The notes under the pieces were generated by a model. The model had not been told where the DNA came from. It searched no databases and saw only the letters and a list, made by a program, of their open reading frames with translations. DNA of 64,000 nt from Pseudomonas sp. Q11 (lineage in GTDB: Bacteria; Pseudomonadota; Gammaproteobacteria; Pseudomonadales; Pseudomonadaceae), in assembly GCF_024494355.1 (NCBI RefSeq), contig NZ_JAKNQY010000007.1, forward strand, positions 124,001-188,000, given 5' to 3'. Every line of letters starts with the position of its first letter. Positions within the stretch are counted from its first letter, which is position 1. The translations under genes and the position numbers were made by a program. Shown piece by piece: positions 33,233 through 42,053 of this stretch.

Positions 33233-34937
33233 TGAGCAGTTGATGTTGATCGATCTCAACGACGGAAAATTCATGGTGGGGGCCGGCGTGAAGGTCGCAT
33301 TGCCGTATGGGCGGGTCAAGCCGTTGATGGCTACCCTCGGCGAGTTGTACATGAAGGAACATCGGGGCGACTCGATACGTTTGAATGCCTTTGATGCGGC
33401 CAGGCTGAATACACTCGAAGGTCTTCCCCTGGTCTGGCAGGGTGGCGAGCGGTTGCGTGCTTTCGCAAAGCGATTGCATAAGTCAACTCATGTACATGTC
33501 CCTGCGCCCGAGGGGCTCAAGGCTATGCTGCGACCGTATCAGCTCGAAGGGCTCAATTGGATGCAAACCCTGCGGGAGTTGGAAGTCGGCGGCATCCTGG
33601 GCGATGACATGGGCCTGGGTAAAACATTGCAGACCCTGGCTCATCTGCTGTGCGAGAAGCAAGCCGGACGTCTTGATGTCCCGGCGCTCGCGGTCATGCC
33701 CACCAGCCTGATTCCTAACTGGCTCGACGAAGCGGCCCGCTTTGCGCCGCAGCTCAACGTCCTGGCGCTTCATGGCGCCGCCCGGCAAAAAGACTTCGTC
33801 AGCCTGGCACAGTACGACCTAGTATTGACGACTTATGCCTTGTTGCCACGGGATCTTGAGGTGTTAAAGCCCCAGGCCTGGAGTGTGCTGGTTCTCGATG
33901 AAGCGCAGAACATCAAGAACCCTGCCAGCAAGGCCGCCCAGGCTGCCCGCGAACTCAACGCCCGACAGCGTCTGTGCCTGTCCGGTACACCCCTGGAAAA
34001 TCACTTGGGCGAACTCTGGTCGCTGTTTCATTTCCTGTTGCCCGGGTGGCTGGGGGACAGCAAAAGCTTTAACCGCAACTACCGGACCCCCATTGAAAAG
34101 CACGGCAACAGCGAGCGCATGCGGCATCTGACGGCCCGGATAAAACCTTTTTTGTTGCGGCGCAAAAAAGAACAGGTCGCCACCGAGTTGCCACCCAAGA
34201 CTGAAATCGTGCATTGGGTCGACCTCAGTGACGGGCAGCGGGATGTCTATGAGGCGGTGCGCGTCGCCATGGACAAGAAGGTGCGCGACGAAATTGCCCG
34301 TAGCGGCGTGGGGCGCAGCCAGATCATCATCCTGGACGCGTTGCTCAAGTTGCGCCAGGTCTGCTGCGACCTGCGGCTGCTCAATACCACGCAGACCACC
34401 AAAGCGCTGCGTTCGGGCAGCGGCAAGCTGGTCAGTTTGATGGAGATGCTTGAAGAACTGCTTAGCGAGGGGCGCAAGATTCTGTTGTTCTCCCAATTCA
34501 CCTCGATGTTGGCCTTGATTGAGGATGAGTTGCAAAAGCGCAGCCTTGACTATTCGTTGCTGACCGGCAGCACCACGGATCGCCGTACTCCGGTGAGGGA
34601 TTTTCAAAGTGGCAAGGTGTCGCTGTTCCTGATCAGCCTCAAGGCCGGCGGTACGGGGCTCAATCTGACGGCTGCCGACACGGTGATTCACTTCGATCCG
34701 TGGTGGAACCCGGCGGTGGAAAATCAGGCGACCGACCGGGCTTATCGGATCGGTCAAAACAAGCCTGTATTCGTTTACAAGCTGATTGCCCGGGGCACGG
34801 TGGAAGAGAAGATGCAGGCTCTTCAGCAGGATAAGGCCGCGTTGGCTGGCAGTGTGCTGGATGGCGGAATGACGGGTGGATTGGCGCTTGAGCAGAGCGA
34901 TATCGAAGCGCTGTTTGCGCCGTTGCCCAAGGCCTGA
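33138..34937 (+). CDS. C-terminal frame of the interrupted SNF2 protein (helicase part)
   Basis: From the first sensible ATG (33138) this frame gives 599 residues holding a complete SNF2 ATPase core. No ribosome site precedes that ATG, so independent translation is doubtful, but an ATPase domain without its SWIM half could in principle be made. Confidence 0.6.
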   Translation: MANDTALLPILLHLLRSNPEMMDPDKLDQRRDEQLMLIDLNDGKFMVGAGVKVALPYGRVKPLMATLGELYMKEHRGDSIRLNAFDAARLNTLEGLPLVWQGGERLRAFAKRLHKSTHVHVPAPEGLKAMLRPYQLEGLNWMQTLRELEVGGILGDDMGLGKTLQTLAHLLCEKQAGRLDVPALAVMPTSLIPNWLDEAARFAPQLNVLALHGAARQKDFVSLAQYDLVLTTYALLPRDLEVLKPQAWSVLVLDEAQNIKNPASKAAQAARELNARQRLCLSGTPLENHLGELWSLFHFLLPGWLGDSKSFNRNYRTPIEKHGNSERMRHLTARIKPFLLRRKKEQVATELPPKTEIVHWVDLSDGQRDVYEAVRVAMDKKVRDEIARSGVGRSQIIILDALLKLRQVCCDLRLLNTTQTTKALRSGSGKLVSLMEMLEELLSEGRKILLFSQFTSMLALIEDELQKRSLDYSLLTGSTTDRRTPVRDFQSGKVSLFLISLKAGGTGLNLTAADTVIHFDPWWNPAVENQATDRAYRIGQNKPVFVYKLIARGTVEEKMQALQQDKAALAGSVLDGGMTGGLALEQSDIEALFAPLPKA

Positions 34938-34975
34938 TTTGCCCGGCACATCCCATACCTGTGTCACCGGTTAGT

Positions 34976-35127
34976 CAGCTATCGCGAGCAGGCTCGCTCC
35001 CACAGGAGATTCGGGCTGCAGACACATCCTGCGCTCACCTCAGGATAATGTGGGAGCGAGCCTGCTCGCGATGACGGCGGCACAAACTGAACCACCGCTA
35101 TCGCGAGCAAGCCCGGCTCCCACAGGG
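34976..35127. repeat. REP cluster between the two SNF2 genes
   Basis: Three REP elements: TATCGCGAGCAGGCTCGCTCCCACAG, then GTGGGAGCGAGCCTGCTCGC, then CTATCGCGAGCAAGCCCGGC, with a CAGACACATCCTGCGCTCACC spacer. They separate the 3' ends of two convergent paralogues. Confidence 0.85.
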
Positions 35128-35138
35128 GTCGCTGTGAA

Positions 35139-37832
35139 TCAGCGCTTTTCCAGCTTATCCGGCAACGGCGCAAACAGCGCCTCGATGTCGTCGCTTTGCA
35201 GTTTCCAGTCTCCGGCCACGCGTCCGTCCAGTACGCCGGCCGCGAGGTCGGATTTCTCCTTCTGCAGCAGCTGAATCTTCTCTTCCACCGTGCCTCGGGC
35301 AATCATTTTGTAGACGAACACCGGCTTCTCCTGGCCGATGCGATAAGCCCGGTCGGTTGCCTGGTTTTCGGTGGCGGGGTTCCACCACGGGTCGTAGTGG
35401 ATCACCGTGTCGGCCTCGGTCAGGTTCAGGCCCACGCCGCCGGCCTTCAGGCTGATCAGAAAGATCTGGCGCTTGCCGCTCTGGAACTCCTTGACCGGCG
35501 TACGTCGGTCCCGGGTCTGGCCGGTCAGGATGGCGTAATCGACGCCGCGTTTCTTCAGTTCGTCTTCGATCAGTGACAACATTGATGTGAACTGGGAAAA
35601 CAGCAGCACCCGACGACCTTCTTCAAACAGCTCTTCGAGCATTTCCATCAGGCTGTCGAGCTTGCCTGAAGTGCTGCCCCGGGCGGGCAGGGCGGCATCG
35701 TTGAGCAGGCGCAGGTCACAACAGACCTGGCGGAGCTTGAGCAGCGCTTCGAGAATGATGATCTGGCTGCGAGCCACACCTTTGCGGGTGATCTCGTCGC
35801 GTACCTTCTTGTCCATGGCCAGGCGCATGGTTTCGTAGACGTCACGCTGGGCATCGCTGAGTTCGACCCAATGGATGATCTCGGTCTTGGGCGGCAACTC
35901 CGTCGCCACTTGCTCCTTGGTCCTGCGCAGCAGAAAGGGTTTTATCCGACCGTTGAGGTGCTGCAGTCGCACATCGCTGCCGCGCTTTTCAATCGGCACA
36001 CGGTAGTCTCGGTTGAAGCTTTTGACGTCCCCGAGCCATCCCGGCAGCAGGAAGTGGAACAGCGACCACAATTCGCCCAAGTGGTTTTCCAGGGGCGTGC
36101 CGGACAGGCACAGCCGTTGTCGGGCGTTGAGTTCGCGGGCGGCCTCGGCGGCTTTGCTGTTCGGGTTCTTGATGTACTGGGCTTCATCGAGGATCAGCAC
36201 GTGCAATGGCTGCGCCGTCAGGCGCTCGACATCCTTGGGCAGCAGCGCATAGGTGGTGAGGACCAGGTCGTAATCGGCCAGCCGGTCAAAATGCTTCTTG
36301 CGCCCGGCGCCGTACAGGGCCAACACCTTGAGTTGCGGGGTGAAATGAGCGGCCTCGTCGAGCCAGTTGGGGATCAGGCTGGTGGGCATGACCACCATGC
36401 AGGGGCGGTCGAGGCGACCGGCGTTTTTTTCGCTGAGGATATGCGCCAGGGTTTGTAGGGTTTTGCCCAGGCCCATGTCGTCCGCGAGGATGCCGCCCAC
36501 TTCCAGCTGCCTGAGCGATTGCATCCAGCTCAAGCCTTCGAGCTGATAAGGCCGCAACGTGGCGTTCAAACCTTCTGGCGCGGTGCTGGTGTAGTCCTTG
36601 ATGTCCCGCAAGCGTTGGGCCAAACCACGGATGTGCTCGCCGCCTTCCCAGCGCAGGGGCATGTCTTGCAGCGGGTTCAGGCGCAGGGCATCCGCGCTGT
36701 TCAGGCGCAGCTTGGTGGTGCCGGGCTCCTGCAGGTAAAACTCGCCCAGGGTCGCCAGTACCGGTTTCAGCCGGCCATAGGGCAGGGCCACTTGCTGCGG
36801 GCCGAACTCGGAGTTCGGACGGTTGGGCAAGTTGACCAGAATGAGTTCGTCATCGCGACGCCTGGCCAGGCGTTCCGGGTTGAACAGCTCGATGTGCGAG
36901 CGCATCAGGTTCAGCAGGATCGGCAGCAGGCTCAATCGCTCGCCGTTGACGATAATCCCCAGTTCCAGGTCGAACCAGTCCCGTTCCGGCGTTTCTTCGA
37001 CTGTGGCGTACCATTCGTCCACCGCCGTCAGGTCGAAACCGAAGTCCTCGTCGATCTGTAACTCCCAACCCTGGCTACGCAGTTTCGGCAGGTCATTGAG
37101 GGTGAACGTCAGCCAGGCACTGTCGTTGACCATCTCGTACAGCTCGCCGGCGCTTTCGGGCAGGGCCTTGCTTTGGCGGGTTGCGATCTTGAATCCGAGG
37201 ATTCGTAGCTGTTCGCGGTAGGACTGCTCCACTTCCGTCTGGCGTTTTATCCGCAGCGTCTGTGTGTCCTGGCGAATCAGTACGTCAGTGTTGCGCTGGC
37301 CGCTGACATATTCGTCCAGGTAGCTGAAAGACAGGGCGGCGCGGTGCTGGATATAGCGCTGCATCTTGCCATTGCGCGGCTCGAAGGCGCTGAACTCGAT
37401 GCTTGCCAGCCACAGTCGCGGCACTGGCTGGACGCTGTCCACCAGCACTTGCGGCGGGGCCTTGGGGCTGCGGTTTTCCAGCACGGCCTGGAGTTTCTCC
37501 AGCAACTGCGCGTCTTTCTCGGCGGCCGGGTAGGCCAGGGTTTCCTGGACTTGCAGCAGCACCGCCGCGCAGTGCTTGCAGTTGATGCGCACCGGGCAGG
37601 TACAGGCGGCTTCGAGCAGAATCAGCGTGCCTTTGGCTGACTCTTTAAGGCGAATCGTCTGCCGGTAAACGTTGCCCCCAGAGCCTTCACAACTGGCGGT
37701 GATGGTACTGTCGCCGGCCTCGACGATCCTGACGCGGTTTTCCAGCGCGTAACGGCGCCCACGCTCCAGGCTCTGTTCCTTGAATCGGTTGACCCAGGAG
37801 GGTGCCAGGGGTTTGCTCAGGGGCGAGGGCAT
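35139..37832 (-). CDS. SWIM/SNF2 family DEAD-like helicase (paralogue 2, intact)
   Basis: An 897-residue protein with an N-terminal SWIM zinc finger (CTCPVRINCKHC, about residue 80), a middle region, and a SNF2 ATPase core from about residue 430: motif I DDMGLGKTLQTLAH (about 450), ILDEAQYIKN, SGTPLENHLGELWSLF, VLLFSQFTSMLS, LISLKAGGVGLNL and TDRAYRIGQEKPV. SNF2 proteins translocate on double-stranded DNA; bacterial SWIM-SNF2 members are of unknown function, with suggested links to transcription recycling or repair. It is highly similar to the interrupted gene at 31643-34937 but about 200 residues shorter. The csiV-mfd genes lie upstream on the same strand, so co-transcription with mfd is possible. 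Confidence 0.92.
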   Translation of the reverse strand: MPSPLSKPLAPSWVNRFKEQSLERGRRYALENRVRIVEAGDSTITASCEGSGGNVYRQTIRLKESAKGTLILLEAACTCPVRINCKHCAAVLLQVQETLAYPAAEKDAQLLEKLQAVLENRSPKAPPQVLVDSVQPVPRLWLASIEFSAFEPRNGKMQRYIQHRAALSFSYLDEYVSGQRNTDVLIRQDTQTLRIKRQTEVEQSYREQLRILGFKIATRQSKALPESAGELYEMVNDSAWLTFTLNDLPKLRSQGWELQIDEDFGFDLTAVDEWYATVEETPERDWFDLELGIIVNGERLSLLPILLNLMRSHIELFNPERLARRRDDELILVNLPNRPNSEFGPQQVALPYGRLKPVLATLGEFYLQEPGTTKLRLNSADALRLNPLQDMPLRWEGGEHIRGLAQRLRDIKDYTSTAPEGLNATLRPYQLEGLSWMQSLRQLEVGGILADDMGLGKTLQTLAHILSEKNAGRLDRPCMVVMPTSLIPNWLDEAAHFTPQLKVLALYGAGRKKHFDRLADYDLVLTTYALLPKDVERLTAQPLHVLILDEAQYIKNPNSKAAEAARELNARQRLCLSGTPLENHLGELWSLFHFLLPGWLGDVKSFNRDYRVPIEKRGSDVRLQHLNGRIKPFLLRRTKEQVATELPPKTEIIHWVELSDAQRDVYETMRLAMDKKVRDEITRKGVARSQIIILEALLKLRQVCCDLRLLNDAALPARGSTSGKLDSLMEMLEELFEEGRRVLLFSQFTSMLSLIEDELKKRGVDYAILTGQTRDRRTPVKEFQSGKRQIFLISLKAGGVGLNLTEADTVIHYDPWWNPATENQATDRAYRIGQEKPVFVYKMIARGTVEEKIQLLQKEKSDLAAGVLDGRVAGDWKLQSDDIEALFAPLPDKLEKR

Positions 37833-37843
37833 AGGCGCGCCGA

Positions 37844-38410
37844 TCAGTCCGGAATGACGTCAGGCGCCTGCCGTGGCGCGGGCGCAGTCAGCGAGGTGAT
37901 TTTGATCAGCAGGCCGAGGTGGCCGTTGTCGAGGAAATTCAACTGGCCATTTTTGGTATGGCTCTGCTGTTTGAGACGTTCGCTGGAAGTGACCAGGCCA
38001 TTGGTGTCGATCTGGTTGATCCAGAAGTCGGCATCCACGTCGGTAAAACGCCCCAGTTTCAGTTCCAGGGTCCCTTCGATGGGAAACTGACCGAACTGTT
38101 CGGCGCCGTCACTGACGGCGATTCTGCTGCCCTGTTCGCCCAGGTTCTGCTGCCAGGCTTTGTGCATCAGCACCGTGTACTGGCCGCTGGCGTTGAGTTT
38201 TTCCACGATGTGACCCAATGCAGGCGTGCGCTGGCTGTTCGCGTCCAGGCGTTGCGCGCCCGCGTCCCAATCTTCCGGCGCGGCGCGGCTGACAATCGCC
38301 GGTTCGGCGTTCTGGCGCACTAGGATCATTTCAACCTGATACAGGTCATCGGCAAACGCCAGGGGAGCGACCAGGGTCATCAACAAGGTCAGTGAGCGGA
38401 ACAGGCGCAT
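37844..38410 (-). CDS. CsiV family protein (secreted)
   Basis: A 188-residue protein with a signal peptide (MRLFRSLTLLMTLVAPLAFA, cut before DDLYQVEMILV). The DDLYQVEMILVRQ start and LGLLIKITSL end fit the CsiV family (DUF2803), a periplasmic protein reported in other bacteria to affect peptidoglycan hydrolase activity. It starts eleven bases after the mfd stop and ends eleven bases before the SNF2 start region, so the three genes form a likely operon. Its function in Pseudomonas is not established. Confidence 0.82.
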   Translation of the reverse strand: MRLFRSLTLLMTLVAPLAFADDLYQVEMILVRQNAEPAIVSRAAPEDWDAGAQRLDANSQRTPALGHIVEKLNASGQYTVLMHKAWQQNLGEQGSRIAVSDGAEQFGQFPIEGTLELKLGRFTDVDADFWINQIDTNGLVTSSERLKQQSHTKNGQLNFLDNGHLGLLIKITSLTAPAPRQAPDVIPD

Positions 38411-38420
38411 GGGGCGTCCT

Positions 38421-41400
38421 TCAAGCAGGGGTCGGAGTGAGGCGCTCGAACAGCGCTTCTACGGTATTGAAACGCTCTTCCGGGCGTTCCATGGGCACCA
38501 TGAATTTGAACATCGTGGCACCTTCGAACTTGTAGCGTTTGGGCTGGCCCTGGATCAGCTTGATCAGCACCAGTGGATCGACCGGCGTCTGGGCTTCGAA
38601 TTCGATACGACCGCCATTGGGGCCGCCGTCGACTTTCTTGATGCCCAGTTGCTCGGCCTTGAGCTTGAGCCAGGTGGTACGCACCAGGTTCTTGGTTGGC
38701 TCCGGCAGCAGGCCGAAGCGGTCGATCATCTCCACTTGCAGGTCCTTGAGGCCTTCTTCGTCGGTGGCCGAGGCGATGCGTTTGTAGAGAATCAGCCGTG
38801 CGTGGACATCCGGCAGGTAGTCTTCCGGGATCAGCGCCGGTACCCGCAGATTGATTTCCGGCCCGCCGCCCAACGGTTGGTCGAGGTTCGGTTGCTCACC
38901 CTTGCGGATCGACTTGACCGCCCGTTCGAGCATTTCCATGTACAGGGTGAACCCCACGGCCTGGATCTGGCCGCTCTGGCCGTCGCCCAGCAACTCGCCG
39001 GCACCACGGATTTCCAGATCGTTGGTGGCCAGCACGAAACCGGCGCCCAGGTCCTGGGTGTTGGCGATGGCCTCCAGGCGTTTTTCCGCGTCCGGGGTGA
39101 TCTGCTGGCGCGGCGGTGTCAACAGGTAGGCGTAGGCCTGGTGGTGACTGCGCCCGACCCGACCGCGCAACTGGTGCAACTGGGCCAGGCCGAATTTGTC
39201 GGCGCGCTCGATGATGATGGTGTTGGCGCTCGGCACATCGATGCCGGTCTCGATGATGGTCGAGGCGATCAGCACGTTGAAGCGCTTGTGGTAGAAATCG
39301 CTCATCACCTGTTCGAGTTCACGTTCGCGCATCTGCCCGTGGCCGATGGCGATGCGGGCTTCCGGTACCAGTTCGGCCAGGTCGGCGGCGCATTTTTCGA
39401 TGGTCTTGACGTCGTTGTGCAGGTAGTAGACCTGGCCGCCACGCAGCAGCTCGCGCAGTAGGGCCTCCTTGATCGTGCTTTTGTTCTGCTCCATGACGAA
39501 GGTGCGCACCGACAGGCGCCGGGCCGGCGGCGTGGCGATGATCGACAGGTCACGCATGCCCGACACCGCCATGTTCAGCGTGCGCGGGATCGGCGTGGCC
39601 GTCAGGGTCAGGATGTCGACCTCGCTGCGCAGGGCCTTGAGCTGTTCTTTCTGGCGCACGCCAAAGCGGTGCTCTTCGTCGATGATCACCAGCCCCAGGT
39701 TTTTGATTTTCACATCGTCCTGCAGCAGTTTGTGCGTGCCGATGACGATGTCGATCTTGCCCTCGGCCAGATCGGCCACCGCAGCATTCACTTCCTTGGT
39801 GGATTTGAAGCGGCTCATCACCTCCACGGTCACCGGCCAGTCGGCGAAGCGGTCGCGGAAACTGTTGTAGTGCTGCTGGGCAAGCAGGGTGGTGGGCACC
39901 AGGATCGCCACCTGCCGGCCGCCGTGCACGGCAATGAATGCGGCGCGCATCGCCACTTCGGTCTTGCCGAAACCAACATCGCCGCACACCAGCCGGTCCA
40001 TCGGTTTGGGCGCGAGCATGTCGGCGCGCACGGCTTCGATGGTGGTCTGCTGGTCGACGGTTTCTTCAAAGGGAAACCCGGCGCTGAAGGTTTCGTAGTC
40101 GGCTTTCGGGTCGGCGAAGGCATACCCCTCACGGGCGGCGCGACGGGCGTAGATGTCCAGCAACTCGGCGGCCACGTCGCGCACTTGTTCGGCGGCCTTG
40201 CGCTTGGCTTTCTGCCAGGTTTCCGAACCCAGCCGATGCAACGGCGCCAGGGCGTCGTCGCTACCGGTGTAGCGGGCGATCAGGTGCAGGTTCGCCACCG
40301 GCACATAGAGCTTGGCACCCTCGGCGTATTCCAGGGTGAGAAACTCGGCAGCCTGATTGTCGATTTCCAGGGTCGCCAGGCCCAGGTAGCGGCCCACGCC
40401 GTGGTCGATATGCACCACCGGCGCGCCTTCGCGCAGTTCGGTGAGGTTTTTGATGACCGCGTCGTTGGCGGCGTCGGCGCGTTTTTCGCGGCGGCGGCGC
40501 TGCATGACGCGCTGGCCGAACAACGGGTTTTCGGCCACCAGCGCCAGGGCCGGGTCTTCCAGGACAAGGCCGTCGTTCAGCGGCGCGATGGTAATCGCCA
40601 GGCGATCTTTGCCGGCGACGAAGTCCGGCCAACTGTCGACGGTTTTCGGTCTCAGCTTCAGGCGTTCGAGCAATTCCAGCAGCACTTCACGACGGCCGGC
40701 GGACTCGGCGGTGAACAGCACGCGGCCAGGGAATCCGTCGAGAAAACCGGCCAGGGCCGCCAGTGGCTGCGTGGCCTTGGCTTCGATCGCCAGGTCCGGC
40801 AAGGCCTTGGCCGGGAAGCGTTCGCGGCCGACGCCGGTCTCCACGTCCTGCTGGCTTGCCACCACGCGTGGCCAGCTCTTGAGCCGGGCAAAGCAGTCTT
40901 CCACCGGCAGGAACAGCTCGGCCGGTGGCAATAAAGGACGGGAAGGGTCGACGCGGCGCTCTTCGTAGCGATTGCGCACATCGTTCCAGAAATTTTCCGC
41001 CGCCTGCTCGATGCCTGGCAGGGAAAACACCTGGGTGTCTTGGGGCAGGTAATCGAACAGGGTGGAGGTTTCTTCGAAAAACAGCGGCAGGTAGTACTCG
41101 ATACCGGCGGGAGTGATCCCGCTGCTCAGGTCCTGGAAGATCGGGCAGCGGCGGAAATCCACATCGAAGCGTTCGCGAAAACGAGCCTTGAAGCGGGTCA
41201 CGGCATCTTTTTGCAGCGGGAATTCCTTGGCCGGCAGCAGGCGGATCGACTGGACCTTATCGATGGAGCGCTGGTTTTCCGGATCGAAGGTACGCAGGGT
41301 CTCGATTTCGTCATCGAACAGGTCGATGCGATAAGGCAATTTACTGCCCATCGGGAACAGATCGATCAACGCACCGCGCACCGCGAACTCGCCATGCTCG

Positions 41401-41870
41401 TACACCGTGTCGACGCAACGATAGCCACTGGCTTCAAGACGGCTGCGCATTTGCTCGACGTCGAGCTTCTGGCCGATGTCCAGCACCAGGCTGCCGCCAA
41501 GCAAAAACTGGGTCGGCGCCAGGCGATGTAGGGCCGTAGTGATCGGCACTACCAAAACGCCATGACTGAGCTCCGGCAACCGGTAAAGGCTGGCGATTCG
41601 CTGGGAAATGATGTCCTGGTGGGGCGAAAACAGATCGTAGGGCAGGGTTTCCCAGTCCGGGAAATGCAGCACGGGCAAATCCGGGGCGAAGAAACTCAGC
41701 TCCTGTTCGAGCCGCTCGGCGCTTTGGCTGTCGGCGGTCAGCAGCAGGGTAAAGCGCTTTGCAGCGCTGGCAGCCTCGGCGATGGCCAGGCTCAGGGCGG
41801 CACCGGGCAGGTTGCCCCAGTGCTGTTTACCTGCCGCGGCAGGGAGAAGCGGGAGACGCAGAACGGGCAC
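38421..41870 (-). CDS. mfd: Transcription-repair coupling factor
   Basis: A 1149-residue protein that removes stalled RNA polymerase and recruits UvrA to damage. The UvrB-like N-terminal module (FFAPDLPVLHFPDWETLPYD) is followed by the RNA polymerase interaction domain (VVHIDHGVGRYLGL), a RecG-like translocase with Walker A VCGDVGFGKTEVAMRA (about 628) and IIDEEHRFGVRQKE, then TRG and C-terminal domains. The start is GTG at 41870 (VPVLRLPLLPAAAGKQHW). The open frame continues upstream for about 490 codons antisense to gap, but that part does not resemble Mfd. Confidence 0.96.
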   Translation of the reverse strand: MPVLRLPLLPAAAGKQHWGNLPGAALSLAIAEAASAAKRFTLLLTADSQSAERLEQELSFFAPDLPVLHFPDWETLPYDLFSPHQDIISQRIASLYRLPELSHGVLVVPITTALHRLAPTQFLLGGSLVLDIGQKLDVEQMRSRLEASGYRCVDTVYEHGEFAVRGALIDLFPMGSKLPYRIDLFDDEIETLRTFDPENQRSIDKVQSIRLLPAKEFPLQKDAVTRFKARFRERFDVDFRRCPIFQDLSSGITPAGIEYYLPLFFEETSTLFDYLPQDTQVFSLPGIEQAAENFWNDVRNRYEERRVDPSRPLLPPAELFLPVEDCFARLKSWPRVVASQQDVETGVGRERFPAKALPDLAIEAKATQPLAALAGFLDGFPGRVLFTAESAGRREVLLELLERLKLRPKTVDSWPDFVAGKDRLAITIAPLNDGLVLEDPALALVAENPLFGQRVMQRRRREKRADAANDAVIKNLTELREGAPVVHIDHGVGRYLGLATLEIDNQAAEFLTLEYAEGAKLYVPVANLHLIARYTGSDDALAPLHRLGSETWQKAKRKAAEQVRDVAAELLDIYARRAAREGYAFADPKADYETFSAGFPFEETVDQQTTIEAVRADMLAPKPMDRLVCGDVGFGKTEVAMRAAFIAVHGGRQVAILVPTTLLAQQHYNSFRDRFADWPVTVEVMSRFKSTKEVNAAVADLAEGKIDIVIGTHKLLQDDVKIKNLGLVIIDEEHRFGVRQKEQLKALRSEVDILTLTATPIPRTLNMAVSGMRDLSIIATPPARRLSVRTFVMEQNKSTIKEALLRELLRGGQVYYLHNDVKTIEKCAADLAELVPEARIAIGHGQMRERELEQVMSDFYHKRFNVLIASTIIETGIDVPSANTIIIERADKFGLAQLHQLRGRVGRSHHQAYAYLLTPPRQQITPDAEKRLEAIANTQDLGAGFVLATNDLEIRGAGELLGDGQSGQIQAVGFTLYMEMLERAVKSIRKGEQPNLDQPLGGGPEINLRVPALIPEDYLPDVHARLILYKRIASATDEEGLKDLQVEMIDRFGLLPEPTKNLVRTTWLKLKAEQLGIKKVDGGPNGGRIEFEAQTPVDPLVLIKLIQGQPKRYKFEGATMFKFMVPMERPEERFNTVEALFERLTPTPA

Positions 41871-42053
41871 GGAAGGTTGAGCTCCAGCGTTGCGACAAAG
41901 TCGACAATTGTAGCGGGGGAAGGGGGCGGCTGTCAGTCGCAGACTACCCTGGCGAACAGGAAAACCACGGTGCGACAGGCGCGCATTGCTCCGCCGAGTA
42001 CTCGGCGGCATAATGTAGCCCCTTTTTTCAGCCCCTACATGTGGAAGGTTCCC

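Larger units (their letters stand above)
31643..34937 (+). pseudogene. SWIM/SNF2 helicase paralogue 1, interrupted by a one-base frameshift
   Basis: The gene reads as one SNF2-type protein only if one base is removed near 33154-33156. Frame one runs to 33232 and covers a SWIM zinc finger (CSCPVGGDCKHC, about residues 79-90) and the region up to EWFDLQLGIVVNGKRHS. The shifted frame continues LLPILLHLLRSNPEMMDP and all helicase motifs: GDDMGLGKTLQTLAH, VLDEAQNIKN, LSGTPLENHLGELWSLF, LLFSQFTSML, LISLKAGGTGLNL and ATDRAYRIGQ. The paralogue at 35139-37832 reads through this point (GIIVNGERLSLLPILLNLM), so an extra C in AGCCCTG explains the break. Repaired length is 1097 residues. It may be a true lesion or a sequence error. 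Such proteins are predicted DNA-dependent ATPases of unknown role. Confidence 0.8.
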
